Source: Paenibacillus sp. G2S3 (GTDB taxonomy: Bacteria; Bacillota; Bacilli; Paenibacillales; Paenibacillaceae). Taken from it: a DNA stretch of 64,000 bases. The notes below the pieces were generated by a model. That model had not been told where the DNA came from, did not search any database, and saw nothing but the letters and a program-made list of their open reading frames with translations. How positions within the stretch are numbered: position 1 is the stretch's first letter; each line of letters opens with the position of its first letter. This document shows positions 41,821 through 51,759 of the stretch, in pieces. The DNA lies in contig NZ_CP126095.1 in the NCBI RefSeq assembly GCF_030123105.1, positions 4,030,001 to 4,094,000 on the forward strand, read 5' to 3'. The position numbers were made by a program, and so were the translations under genes.

Positions 41821-42732
41821 GTGATAGTACAAAATGAATATGAGGTGAATCATCTGCTTCCTTTTTCTCTGATAGAACTTCCGCGTGACGCTGCTACGCT
41901 TCCCTTATATCCCTACTCTGTAGGTCGTCATATCCAATTTCATCATGTTCGCCCTACAGGTTTTCCTGTTCATCAAATTTTTCTGATTCGTACCGGAACT
42001 GGGTTGTTTCGTGATCTGGAGAGCGGTACTGAAATCATACTAGAGCCTGGAATGGCTTTCGCCTTCCCACCGGATCGAGGACATGAATATTATCCTACCT
42101 CACATGAACCATGGCATGTGGGTTTCATCGGAATCGAAGGGACACAGTCGCAAGGAATGCTGGAGGGGATTGGCCTTCTCCCATCTTCCCCTTATCACCC
42201 TGCTCGTTTCGAACAATGTTGGGAGGAAATCGGAAAGATCTGGCATACGGTGAACACTCAGACAACTAGTCGACAAGAAGAGCATGGGATGGAAGATCTA
42301 TCTATAACCCTATATCGATTACTTCTGATGTTGCGTCGGTCTGAATCCACTTACACCTCAGGCAGTCGTTTAGAACTTGAGTCCGTGCGTAATGAAGCGT
42401 TGGCTAAAGCCGTTGGACTTATTAACGAGCATTATACCGAGCCGCTCCTTATCTCCAATCTAGCAGCTGCTGTGGGTTATTCCGTCCAGCATTTCCAGCG
42501 CCTATTCGTACATGAATACGGCATAACTCCGCATAAGTATCTTCAGAATTTGCGACTAGAACGTGCGGTACAGTTAATGACGGAGAATGATGAGATTCTC
42601 GTTCAGGATATTGCGCTTCAGCTTGGCATGGAAACGAATTATTTTATACGGATTTTTCGAAATACTTATGGCTGTACGCCTGGGGTGATGAAGGAGAAAC
42701 TTTTAGAGGGTGAACAAAATAAACCAACCTAG
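41821..42732 (+). CDS. AraC family transcriptional regulator
   Basis: About 303 aa. An N-terminal cupin sensor (GRHIQFHHVRPTGFPVHQIFLI, FAFPPDRGHEYYPT) is joined to a C-terminal double helix-turn-helix (LLISNLAAAVGYSVQHFQRLF, VQDIALQLGMETNYFIRIFR). It is divergent from the GH42 gene and probably activates it. The start is uncertain: the GTG at 41821 has no clear ribosome site, and a start a few codons downstream (after GAGGTG) is possible. Confidence 0.83.
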   Translation: MIVQNEYEVNHLLPFSLIELPRDAATLPLYPYSVGRHIQFHHVRPTGFPVHQIFLIRTGTGLFRDLESGTEIILEPGMAFAFPPDRGHEYYPTSHEPWHVGFIGIEGTQSQGMLEGIGLLPSSPYHPARFEQCWEEIGKIWHTVNTQTTSRQEEHGMEDLSITLYRLLLMLRRSESTYTSGSRLELESVRNEALAKAVGLINEHYTEPLLISNLAAAVGYSVQHFQRLFVHEYGITPHKYLQNLRLERAVQLMTENDEILVQDIALQLGMETNYFIRIFRNTYGCTPGVMKEKLLEGEQNKPT

Positions 42733-42825
42733 TCTACTTCTATAACAGTACTTCCTTATATGTCTTTATCACAAAAACCACAGTGACCCTCCCCCTATCA
42801 ATACTTAGCTAAAAAAAAGCCAAAT

Positions 42826-42882
42826 AAAAAGACTGGATATCAACATAGCAAGGTAGCTATATACATCCAGTCTTTCTTTTTA
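42826..42882. terminator. Terminator between AraC and SLH-GH18 genes
   Basis: AAAGACTGGAT/ATCCAGTCTTT stem with a long loop and T-runs on both sides. Confidence 0.75.
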
Positions 42883-44487
42883 AAACATATAATCGTAAAA
42901 TTTCTCTGCATTATTTAAGCTAGACCATATATCTGCGCTTTCCCCACCTATATACCAATAAGCGATCCCGGCTAGATTGTTCTTAACGCTTAAATCGTAT
43001 TTGGCAATTAATGAACGACCATCCTCAATCCAGATCGTGTGCTTTATGGACTGCTTCGAATAGTTGGCAACATATTGTCCTAAAGTCTCATTCCATACGG
43101 GCTTCATCCCATAGTTACTAATAATCTGATTTTGCTCAGAAAGCGTCATATATTTTGAAGATGAAACTGTACCATTCTGGTTTAACGTCCAGTCTCGATT
43201 ATATAAAGGCAGTGCCAATATAACCTTTTGGCTAGGTACGACCTTTAGTACTGTATCCACTGCATGTTGATCAAAAGGAATTGAAGCATTGGGTCCTGGA
43301 AGCTTACTCCCATCATAATGTTCGTCATAACCCATCATCACCATATAGTTCACTTGCTTACCTAGTGCAGCGTAGTCAAAAGCATCTGTCCAATCTGTTC
43401 CAAGATCAGGAGATACGTCTATCGACAGCGTCGCGTTAAGAGCATGCATTTTCTCAGCTAATAATGTAATGAATGAGGTCAAATACGCACGATCGTCAGG
43501 CGCTACATTTTCAAAATCAATATTTAGTCCATCTAATCCATATTTGTTTACTACAGCTGTTAGTTGATTTACTGCCATATTCCTTGTAGTTGCACTCGAC
43601 AACATTTGATGAGTCGCTTCTTGATCTGAACGATTGCCAACCATCGCCCATATTTTCTTGTTATTCTTCTTTGCCCATGTGATCAGCGAAGCATCTGTTG
43701 AATCCGTTACTGCACCTGATTTTCCAACATAGTACCAACGTGGGGATAACGTATTGACGTTCGACTTCAGAACCGTATTCTCGTATTGTGCCGTCGTCTG
43801 CCCATATTGCCAGCCTATAACGATGCGATCCTCTGGCTCGTCTTCAAGCTCAGCTTCCCAGCTGTCATTTTGCAGCACCCGGGCAATGAGGACGGCTGTT
43901 TCCTGTCTAGTTATAGGATCAGAGGGTCGGAAATTCTTGCGATTATCCCCCTTCATTAAACCTAGATCATTTGCAGTAGCAACGGCTGATCTTGCCCAGC
44001 TAGCAATTTCATTTCGATCATTGAACGAAGTTAGAGCAGAAGTATGGTTCGTTTGCTTTAAAGCTTTGACCATCCATACAGCCGCTTCTTGCCTAGTAAC
44101 TGCTTTTGCTGGCGCAAAAGTAGTTGCCGACGTGCCGTTAGCCAGCTCAAGCTGAACAGCGGCCTGTATCCAGCCGTAATACCAAGCATTTTTGGCAACA
44201 TCTGTATATGGAGATACTGGACTAACTGCCGGATCAAGCTTTAGCAGACGGTCAAGAACCGTAATGAATTCCGCTCTAGTTATCGATTGAGTAGGTGAAA
44301 AGCTTGTCGCTGTTGTACCAGTTAATATGTTACGATGGTATAAATCTATGATTTCTTTTTTAGCATAACTATTATTTATATCCTTAAAAGGTGCCCCATC
44401 ATCAGCTGATATATGTTGAATAAATATTCCGGCTGCAAGCACTATAACGATTGTTATAACTGCAAATCTACCAAATCTATTGTTCAC
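42880..44487 (-). CDS. SLH-domain protein with GH18 catalytic domain
   Basis: A 535-aa exported protein. A signal peptide (FAVITIVIVLAAGIFIQHISA) is followed by three SLH domains (INNSYAKKEIIDLYHRNILTG..., residues about 35-205) that bind wall polymers, then a GH18 domain with LDGLNIDFENVAPDD, in which the final Glu is the proton donor. The domain is like spore-cortex/germination glycosidases (YaaH/YdhD, CwlL type). It probably acts on peptidoglycan at the cell surface. Confidence 0.88.
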   Translation of the reverse strand: MNNRFGRFAVITIVIVLAAGIFIQHISADDGAPFKDINNSYAKKEIIDLYHRNILTGTTATSFSPTQSITRAEFITVLDRLLKLDPAVSPVSPYTDVAKNAWYYGWIQAAVQLELANGTSATTFAPAKAVTRQEAAVWMVKALKQTNHTSALTSFNDRNEIASWARSAVATANDLGLMKGDNRKNFRPSDPITRQETAVLIARVLQNDSWEAELEDEPEDRIVIGWQYGQTTAQYENTVLKSNVNTLSPRWYYVGKSGAVTDSTDASLITWAKKNNKKIWAMVGNRSDQEATHQMLSSATTRNMAVNQLTAVVNKYGLDGLNIDFENVAPDDRAYLTSFITLLAEKMHALNATLSIDVSPDLGTDWTDAFDYAALGKQVNYMVMMGYDEHYDGSKLPGPNASIPFDQHAVDTVLKVVPSQKVILALPLYNRDWTLNQNGTVSSSKYMTLSEQNQIISNYGMKPVWNETLGQYVANYSKQSIKHTIWIEDGRSLIAKYDLSVKNNLAGIAYWYIGGESADIWSSLNNAEKFYDYMF

Positions 44488-44660
44488 GAGATGATCCTCC
44501 TCGGATATAATCTTTGAATTATATCAAGGATAGATGCAATAAACATTGCTAAAATATTGGTAGAGTGCGTTACCCTACCACAAAATGCCAAAGAGAATCC
44601 CAGAAAAAAATAGGAATACCCCAGTTGCCATTTTCTGACTGCGTAGGATACCCCTATGAT

Positions 44661-46262
44661 TTAAAGAGCCCGAAATAAATGCTCCCCTTTGGATTGAATG
44701 TATTGATACATCGCACCACACACCACTAATATCAACATTCCAATCCCTAGCAATACGAGATTTCCATTCAGATCAGATAGCAGCAGACTCAACCCGAATG
44801 GGATCAGTAAGCTTATAAAGCCTATCAACATCGCTACTAAAACAGCTGCACTTTGTTTGACCACCGATACTTCATTTGTCCACTCCAGTTTAGGCAGCTT
44901 CAAGTTCACGAGCACACCTATCATTGCTGTAAGACAAGCATATAAGACGGGAATAACCAGTAATAGCAAGCTTTCCATCCATCCAGTACCTAGGGATATC
45001 ATGAGGAGCACACTACTGATAACTACAATCGGCACGGTAATCGTAAGATTCACTGCGATTTTACTTAGCAAAATCGTGATTGTCGGCACAGGTGCGCTTT
45101 TTAAAATCCAAATATTATTTCCTTCGAGCGAAATAGAACTGGATGTCGTACAGCTTAAAGTTACAAAAACAGAAACAAACAGTGGAGCCAGTCGATTGAG
45201 ATAATTTGAAAGCTGTGGTATCTCAACAATCTGTCCTATTTGCTCTGCACTAACGAACAGCAAGGCGACCGCCATCACAAGTAACATAACCATACCTATA
45301 CTCGTGTTAAGTACATATATAGAAGAACTAAAATAGCGGCGCAGCTCTTTTTTGTACAATGTATAAAGCGGTGAGGATACTTCAAGTGATTTCATTTGAT
45401 ATTTATTTTTTGAAAAAGAAGTCGTAAGGCCTGTGTGGATCGCTTTATATTTACTGCCAAGCACCATGGTAAAGAGCATAAAAGATATCAGCGAAAGCCC
45501 AATAAACAATACTAAGGCATCCAATTGAAACGAACAAACCGCATTTACATACATAAGCGTCAAAGGATACAAGTTGTATATATGATCAGCGATTTGAGCG
45601 CTCATATCCGCAAGTAATTGTGGATTGTTACCATTTATTTGACCTGAACCAACAATTAGAGCGATAATCACAACAAAGGTTAGGATGAGGGTTATTATAC
45701 GGCTTCCTTTAAATCTTGAGGAAACCCAGCTGATTAGGGCACCTATAATCGTTGCAGCTATGATCGGCACTAATGGAATAAATAACAGTGTAATCAAAAA
45801 ATACAAATAATATAATACGCCGGGAGTCACCTTTATAGCATATACAATGCCTGCAGGTACCATCACCATCAAAGAGAAGAAGAGGTTTAACACATAGAGC
45901 TGAGCCACCCGACTTGCTACAATATGACTCGTTTTGATTGGTAAGGACATTACGAGATCATAGTCTTTGGAGCCAAATAATACACCACTTGCCTTATAGA
46001 TCGTTGTAAAAAATCCGATTAAGCAAGTAACCGCCATCATTATCGCAAGCAGCAGCTCTGGCCGCCCCATCTGTTCAAGGGTCTCTGCTATCATAAAGCT
46101 ATAACCAAATGAAACCACTGCCATCATGACAATTCCAATTAGGATACCGATGCTCAGCCAAAGCATTTTGCGTCTTTCTTTCACATCACGTGTGTGCAAA
46201 GCTTTATTTAACCCAAAGGAAGAGATCAGCTGAATCTTCGTCAATCTCCAGATATTAATCAT
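44661..46262 (-). CDS. ABC-2 exporter permease (large, twelve-helix type)
   Basis: A 533-aa integral membrane protein with many helices and the FKGSR/LFGSKDYDLVMSLPIKTSHI segment typical of the large ABC exporter permeases found beside NatA-like ATPases in Bacillales. It overlaps the ATPase gene by 8 nt. The transported substrate is unknown. The start is ATG at 46262. Confidence 0.82.
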   Translation of the reverse strand: MINIWRLTKIQLISSFGLNKALHTRDVKERRKMLWLSIGILIGIVMMAVVSFGYSFMIAETLEQMGRPELLLAIMMAVTCLIGFFTTIYKASGVLFGSKDYDLVMSLPIKTSHIVASRVAQLYVLNLFFSLMVMVPAGIVYAIKVTPGVLYYLYFLITLLFIPLVPIIAATIIGALISWVSSRFKGSRIITLILTFVVIIALIVGSGQINGNNPQLLADMSAQIADHIYNLYPLTLMYVNAVCSFQLDALVLFIGLSLISFMLFTMVLGSKYKAIHTGLTTSFSKNKYQMKSLEVSSPLYTLYKKELRRYFSSSIYVLNTSIGMVMLLVMAVALLFVSAEQIGQIVEIPQLSNYLNRLAPLFVSVFVTLSCTTSSSISLEGNNIWILKSAPVPTITILLSKIAVNLTITVPIVVISSVLLMISLGTGWMESLLLLVIPVLYACLTAMIGVLVNLKLPKLEWTNEVSVVKQSAAVLVAMLIGFISLLIPFGLSLLLSDLNGNLVLLGIGMLILVVCGAMYQYIQSKGEHLFRAL

Positions 46263-46968
46263 GCTTAATCAACTCCAAAAATACATCTTCAAGGCTACTG
46301 TCACCTTTCACCTCTTCTGTTTTCCCATGAGTAATCAATTCTCCCGCTTTGATAATAGCAATCTTATTGCAGAGCTTTTCGGCCACATCCAGTACATGCG
46401 TTGAAAAAAAGATCGCACTGCCCTGACTGCATATCTCTGTCATGATTTTTTTAAGCGTATGAGCCGCTTTTGGATCTAGTCCCACAAAGGGCTCATCCAG
46501 AACTAGCAGTTTCGGTTTATGTATCAGTGCTGAGATGATCGCGAGCTTCTGCTTCATACCATGAGAATACGAGGAGATTAAATCCCCAAAATGAGAGGTA
46601 ATCTCAAATTCATCGCCATACTTTTTAATCAATAACTCCCGATCCGCTTTCGATACGCTAAAAAGATCACCAATAAAATTCAAGTACTGAATGCCAGTCA
46701 GATGATCGTATAGATCTGGATTATCCGGAATATACGCAGTGATCGCTTTGCAGGCTAATGGATCTTTTTTGATGGAATGTCCACCAATCTCGATGTCCCC
46801 CTCCTCAAAATCAAGAACACCTACTACTGCCCGAATTGTCGTTGTTTTCCCCGCGCCATTATGACCGATAAAGCCATAAATATCCCCTTTCTCGACCACT
46901 AAGTTCAAGTCATTCACTGCCTTCTTACCGTCCTTATAGCTCTTGGTAAAATGCTTTATTGTCAACAT
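46255..46968 (-). CDS. ABC transporter ATP-binding protein
   Basis: A 237-aa ATPase. GHNGAGKTT is Walker A, ISSYSHGMKQKLAI the signature and LLVLDEPFVGLDP Walker B. ATG at 46968 is supported by GGAG 8 nt upstream; the longer frame has a weaker site. It pairs with the 533-aa permease downstream (8-nt overlap). Confidence 0.88.
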   Translation of the reverse strand: MLTIKHFTKSYKDGKKAVNDLNLVVEKGDIYGFIGHNGAGKTTTIRAVVGVLDFEEGDIEIGGHSIKKDPLACKAITAYIPDNPDLYDHLTGIQYLNFIGDLFSVSKADRELLIKKYGDEFEITSHFGDLISSYSHGMKQKLAIISALIHKPKLLVLDEPFVGLDPKAAHTLKKIMTEICSQGSAIFFSTHVLDVAEKLCNKIAIIKAGELITHGKTEEVKGDSSLEDVFLELIKHD

Positions 46969-47131
46969 CTTTGGCACTCCTTCTCCGTTCGTATTCGCAT
47001 TAGTAACTTTCATCATGCAATCAATGCCTACCGTTTCATACGTTGTTAGGATAGTTTTACTATAGTACGTTTATCCTGTCCATTTAGTTCATTCCCTCAT
47101 TTAAATAAATTTCTCTATATAAAAAAAACGT

Positions 47132-47157
47132 AAAAAAGAGGGGTTCCCCCCTCTCTT
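47132..47157 (-). terminator. spo0M terminator
   Basis: AGAGGGG/CCCCTCT stem with a six-T run on the minus strand, after the spo0M stop codon. Confidence 0.85.
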
Positions 47158-47181
47158 ATACATTCCTCTTACTACATTTGT

Positions 47182-47961
47182 TTATACGTACTCTTGGATC
47201 GTTGCGAGCAATTGATCAGCTACATAGTCAACTCCATAAGTAAGTTGATTGTGATCGAAGCGTATTTTCACAAAACTCTCATCTGTATCAAGCGCATCGG
47301 CGAACAAACCAGCTAAACCACGTGCCTTGCGATCAATCTGCAGAAGCAATTCAATGCCATCCTCATTTGGAAAGAAAATGATTTCTAATTCATCTAGTTT
47401 ATTTCGGAACTGTGAGGGAGGAACGAATTCAAATTCTTGAACGAAATCTAAGCCATTGATCCTGCCATAACGCGGTGCATATTCACAAGTCACTTCACGA
47501 ATATGGAACTCGAGCTGATTCATCGCATCCAGAATAATAGCAGCATATGGATGAGGGCCTACTTGAAGATAATCCTGATCCTTTGGATCAATCGCCTCTT
47601 TAATATCAAGTCCAGTTTGAATCCAAACCGGAGATCTACCTAACGTCACTGGCGTTATCGCCGGAAGCTGGAATGAGACGGGAAATTCATAGACCTGCTC
47701 CGCCTCTACTTTAAATTTACTGGCTAACAGGAATTTGGATACCGTCGCTTCCACTTCCATCTTCTTATCGTTCAGCTCTTTCAAGTAACGTGTCTTAACG
47801 AATGCGTAGACGTCATCGACCTCCTGATCCACTCGGCCGCCTTGAATTTGGACGGTACCACTGATCGTATCACCTGCGTTCACGAAATCTTGATGGAGTA
47901 TGAGATCTACCTTAGCCGCTCCAATTCCGGCACTCGCGAGCATTCGTTTAAACATTGACAT
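47182..47961 (-). CDS. spo0M: Sporulation control protein Spo0M
   Basis: A 259-aa arrestin-like beta-sandwich protein (MFKRMLASAGIGAAKVDLIL, VNAGDTISGTVQIQGG, EVDDVYAFVKTRYLKE), full length for Spo0M. It influences the Spo0A phosphorelay and cell-wall or divisome functions in Bacillus. ATG at 47961 follows GGGAGGG; the longer frame is not needed. Stand-alone gene with its own terminator. Confidence 0.9.
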   Translation of the reverse strand: MSMFKRMLASAGIGAAKVDLILHQDFVNAGDTISGTVQIQGGRVDQEVDDVYAFVKTRYLKELNDKKMEVEATVSKFLLASKFKVEAEQVYEFPVSFQLPAITPVTLGRSPVWIQTGLDIKEAIDPKDQDYLQVGPHPYAAIILDAMNQLEFHIREVTCEYAPRYGRINGLDFVQEFEFVPPSQFRNKLDELEIIFFPNEDGIELLLQIDRKARGLAGLFADALDTDESFVKIRFDHNQLTYGVDYVADQLLATIQEYV

Positions 47962-48042
47962 TGTAATGAATTCCCTCCCTGATATTTGCATATTTAAGGA
48001 TACGAAGGGAACCACCTGAGGTTTCATTCTTGGGACAGTATG

Positions 48043-48117
48043 GTGTGAAACTTATACTTTCATATATTTCAGAAAGAAGCATCCGCACCCAAAATCGAGG
48101 TCGAATGCTTCTTTTTA
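48043..48117. terminator. AACTTATAC motif and bidirectional terminator
   Basis: GTGAAACTTATACTTTCATA (48045 onward) is one of three related motifs in the window. It runs into an AAAGAAGCAT/ATGCTTCTTT hairpin (48072-48117) that ends the ABC exporter operon. Confidence 0.65.
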
Positions 48118-48136
48118 TCCACAAAATTCACAAAGT

Positions 48137-49876
48137 CTACGCTGTCGCGAACTGACTATTATATAATCGTGCGTAATATCCGTCGCTGGCTAGAAGTTCA
48201 TCATGGGTGCCACTCTCGACAATGTCGCCATCCTTCATAAAAAGAATGAGATCCGACTCTCGAATTGTCGACAAACGGTGGGCAATCACAAAGCTGGTCC
48301 GACCCGCGATCATTTTTAGAAAAGCCTTCTGAATCCGAACTTCAGTCAGCGTATCAATACTGCTGGTGGCTTCATCCAAAATGAGCATAGGCGGATCTAC
48401 GAGCATCACTCGTGCTATGGTAAGCAGCTGCTTTTGTCCTTGAGACAGATTATCTCCTGAGCCGCTGATCTTCGTATCGTATCCTTCAGGCAGTCGTTTA
48501 ATGAAGCTGTGAGCATTAGCAGCCTTAGCAGCAGCGATGATCTCTTCCTCAGTAGCGTCAGGCTTGCCGTAAGCAATATTTTCTCTAATTGTGCCGCCAA
48601 AAAGCCAAGTGTCCTGCAGCACCATTCCAAAATTACGTCGCAGACTGTCACGAGTAATCGTCTTAATATCCACGCCATCAATCTTAATGGAGCCACCATC
48701 CACATCATAAAAACGCATGAGCAGATTTACCAGTGTCGTCTTCCCCGCTCCGGTCTGCCCTACAATCGCAACTCGGGTACCAGGCTTCACTTCTAGACTG
48801 AAGTCGTTAATCAAAGGACGCTCTGGATTGTAAGCAAAGGATACTTTTTCGAAGGTAATGGTTCCTTGGCTTGTATTCATGATTTTAGCGTCCTTAGCAT
48901 CTGCGGGTTCTGGCGATAGGTCGAGAATAGCGAAGATCCGCTGCGCTGATGCTGTTGCCGATTGAAGCTGCGTAATTACACCTGTAATCTCATTAAATGG
49001 TTTTGCGAACAAGTTGGAGAAAATCAAAAAGCTGGACAGATCCCCTACCGTCACATTCCCTCGAATCACCATGATACTTCCGATCATCGCGATGACCGAG
49101 AACGTAATATTATTTACCAGCCGCGTGGTCGGATTGGACAAGGAACCATAGAATTGGGATTTCACCCCAGTCTGATACAAGGTCTCATTTTGTTCTTCAA
49201 ATTGTGTCATTGCACGTTCTTCATAATGATAAGCGGTGACTACTTTTTGCCCGCCAATCATTTCCTCCACATAGCCATTGAGCCCCCCCAGAATCTTGGC
49301 CTGTTCTTTAAACATCTTCTGAGAGCGCATGGTAATAAATCTGGCCACGAAAAATGTAGCGGGTGCCGACAGAAGAACTACTAGGGTCATCAGAGGACTA
49401 ATGTACAGCATTAACACAATCGCCCCAATGATGGTGATGATTCCCGTAAGCAGTGTAGAGAAGCCTTGCAGCAGTCCATCAGAGACCGCGTCCATATCGT
49501 TAACAAACCGGCTAATGCTATCCCCTTGCGGGTGATTGTCGTGGAATTTTAACGGCAATACATTTAATTTGTCAAAAAGCTCCCGCCGTAAGTCATATAC
49601 AGTCCGGTATGCGATACGATTAGTCAGATAGGTAAGGAGCCATCCGAAAAAGCTGCCGACAATATATACCGCTGCCAGTATTAAAAGCAGCCTAAGTACG
49701 GCGTTAAAATCAACCTCGCCCGGCCCGATCATAAAATCAATAGCGCTACCGATGAGCAGCGGCCCGATTAAGCTGGCAATTACGCTGAGTAATGCGCATA
49801 TTACCGCGCCTATAGCTAATTTTTTATAATGCCCTGTGTATACAATTAGTCTTTTCCAAATGTTGTTTTTGTTCAT
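48137..49876 (-). CDS. ABC exporter half-transporter (consensus ATPase site)
   Basis: A 579-aa half-transporter with six membrane helices and one ATPase. GQTGAGKTT is Walker A, LSQGQKQLL the signature, MLILDEATSSIDT Walker B with catalytic Glu, and IAHRLSTI holds the H-loop His. It overlaps its partner gene by 4 nt. The pair resembles heterodimeric multidrug exporters (YheI/YheH, LmrCD, TM287/288). Confidence 0.9.
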   Translation of the reverse strand: MNKNNIWKRLIVYTGHYKKLAIGAVICALLSVIASLIGPLLIGSAIDFMIGPGEVDFNAVLRLLLILAAVYIVGSFFGWLLTYLTNRIAYRTVYDLRRELFDKLNVLPLKFHDNHPQGDSISRFVNDMDAVSDGLLQGFSTLLTGIITIIGAIVLMLYISPLMTLVVLLSAPATFFVARFITMRSQKMFKEQAKILGGLNGYVEEMIGGQKVVTAYHYEERAMTQFEEQNETLYQTGVKSQFYGSLSNPTTRLVNNITFSVIAMIGSIMVIRGNVTVGDLSSFLIFSNLFAKPFNEITGVITQLQSATASAQRIFAILDLSPEPADAKDAKIMNTSQGTITFEKVSFAYNPERPLINDFSLEVKPGTRVAIVGQTGAGKTTLVNLLMRFYDVDGGSIKIDGVDIKTITRDSLRRNFGMVLQDTWLFGGTIRENIAYGKPDATEEEIIAAAKAANAHSFIKRLPEGYDTKISGSGDNLSQGQKQLLTIARVMLVDPPMLILDEATSSIDTLTEVRIQKAFLKMIAGRTSFVIAHRLSTIRESDLILFMKDGDIVESGTHDELLASDGYYARLYNSQFATA

Positions 49877-51645
49877 TGGCCCGACTCCTCACTCGATAGC
49901 TGGGACAGGCAGATTTCTTTGTACACTTCACAACCACGCATCAGCTCCTCATGGGTACCGACACCGGCGATCCGCCCTTCCTCAAACACCATAATTTTAT
50001 CCGCTTGCCTTACAGTACTTACCCTCTGCGAGACAACGAGTACGGTCATTTCCTGGCTGCTCATTTTAAGCGCCTTGCGTAGAGCTGCATCGGTGGCGAA
50101 ATCCAGTGCACTGGAGGAGTCATCCAGAATAAGAATCGACGGCTTACCTACTACTGCACGAGCTATGGTCAAGCGCTGCTTTTGTCCACCGGATAAGTTA
50201 AGTCCACCACGGGATACCTGCGTATTTAAACCCTCGGGTAATTTACTTATAAACTCTTCCGCCTGAGCAACTGAGGCGGCCTGCATGATTTCTTCTTCGG
50301 TTGCATCCGCCTTGCCCCAACGAATATTCTCAGCGATGGTTCCTGTAAACAGCGTTGCTTTTTGTGGAACAATCCCTATTTTCTCACGAAGCTGATGCAG
50401 CTTATAATCTCTGACATTCACACCATCTACCTTAACTTCACCTTGAATCGCATCATAAAAACGTGGGATCAGGTTCACAAAAGTTGATTTACCAGAACCC
50501 GTGCTGCCTATCAATCCCACGGTCTCTCCGCGGTTAATGACCACCGATATATCCTCTAATGCCGATTCACCTGTTGTATTATAACCAAACGATACATGAT
50601 CGAATGATATGGCACGAGCAGTATGATGAGGTTCAGCTATCACAACATTTCCTTCCTCGGATACGGATGCTCTAACACTCAACACTTCATTCACACGGTT
50701 AGCAGAGGATGAGGCTTTTGTAAAAATAATGACCAAGTTAGAGACTACTATAAGCGCCAGCAAGATTTGAGTGACGTAATTGATGAAGGCGATGATCTCG
50801 CCCTGAGACAATCTTCCCCCATCGATATGAATTCCGCCTACCCACAAAATAGCTATGATCGCCGCGTTTACTACAAGTGTAGCTATCGGCCCAAGCAAAG
50901 CGGAAATCCGTGAAACCCTGATCGCTGTAAACGTCAAATCCTCGGATGAGGCATCAAAACGTTCTTTTTCCGTACGTCTTTTGGCAAATGCACGAATGAC
51001 TCGAATCCCTGACAAATTCTCACTAAGAACGAGCGCAAGTGCATCCAGCTTCTGTTGATACAATCGATACAAAGGAGCACTGCGGGTGATAATAAAATAT
51101 AAAATAATGCCAAAAATCGGTGTTGCTGCTATTAGAATCAGCGATAACCTAAAATCCAAAATCATGGACATTATGATAGCCCCGATACAAATAAAAGGCG
51201 CACGAATAACCAGACGAATCAGCATAGCTACTGCAATTTGCAGCTGGTTCACGTCATTGGTAATTCTGTTAATCAGCGTAGGCGTACCGAACGTATCTAG
51301 CTCGGCGTAGGAAAAGGATGTAATATGTTTAAATATTTTATTACGAAGCGTCGTACCGAACCCCTGTGATGCTCGTGCCGCATAGTATTGGCATACCATG
51401 GAGCAGCCGAAGCCCAGCAGAGACATCAATACCATCAGAGCACCCATGCGGTATACATAGGCGCTGTCATGATTTCCAACCCCATTATTGATGATCAACG
51501 CAACAATGGTTGGCAGAATCAGCTCCAGAATCGCTTCCATCAGTTTAAAGATTGGACCGATAATGGCTTCTTTTTTGTACGGTTTTAAATATACTGCAAT
51601 TTTGAACAACGTCATCCACACCCAACATAAGAAGTATTTAACCAC
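49873..51645 (-). CDS. ABC exporter half-transporter (degenerate ATPase site)
   Basis: A 590-aa half-transporter. GSTGSGKST is Walker A and LSGGQKQRL the signature, but Walker B ends ILDDSSSALD (Asp instead of catalytic Glu) and the H-loop reads VVSQRVST (Gln instead of His). These changes define the degenerate nucleotide site of heterodimeric exporters, completed by the consensus partner downstream. The real start may be the internal TTG/ATG near MTLFKIAVYLKPYKKE. A LysR gene is divergent. Confidence 0.88.
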   Translation of the reverse strand: MVKYFLCWVWMTLFKIAVYLKPYKKEAIIGPIFKLMEAILELILPTIVALIINNGVGNHDSAYVYRMGALMVLMSLLGFGCSMVCQYYAARASQGFGTTLRNKIFKHITSFSYAELDTFGTPTLINRITNDVNQLQIAVAMLIRLVIRAPFICIGAIIMSMILDFRLSLILIAATPIFGIILYFIITRSAPLYRLYQQKLDALALVLSENLSGIRVIRAFAKRRTEKERFDASSEDLTFTAIRVSRISALLGPIATLVVNAAIIAILWVGGIHIDGGRLSQGEIIAFINYVTQILLALIVVSNLVIIFTKASSSANRVNEVLSVRASVSEEGNVVIAEPHHTARAISFDHVSFGYNTTGESALEDISVVINRGETVGLIGSTGSGKSTFVNLIPRFYDAIQGEVKVDGVNVRDYKLHQLREKIGIVPQKATLFTGTIAENIRWGKADATEEEIMQAASVAQAEEFISKLPEGLNTQVSRGGLNLSGGQKQRLTIARAVVGKPSILILDDSSSALDFATDAALRKALKMSSQEMTVLVVSQRVSTVRQADKIMVFEEGRIAGVGTHEELMRGCEVYKEICLSQLSSEESGQ

Positions 51646-51759
51646 TTGAAATATGTATAAGAACAGTTATGATTATGGCATATCTACTCTCATATTAATA
51701 ATATTGGATTCGTATCGCTCCCATACGATTAACATATCTCAAGTTCGGAGGATTGTATT

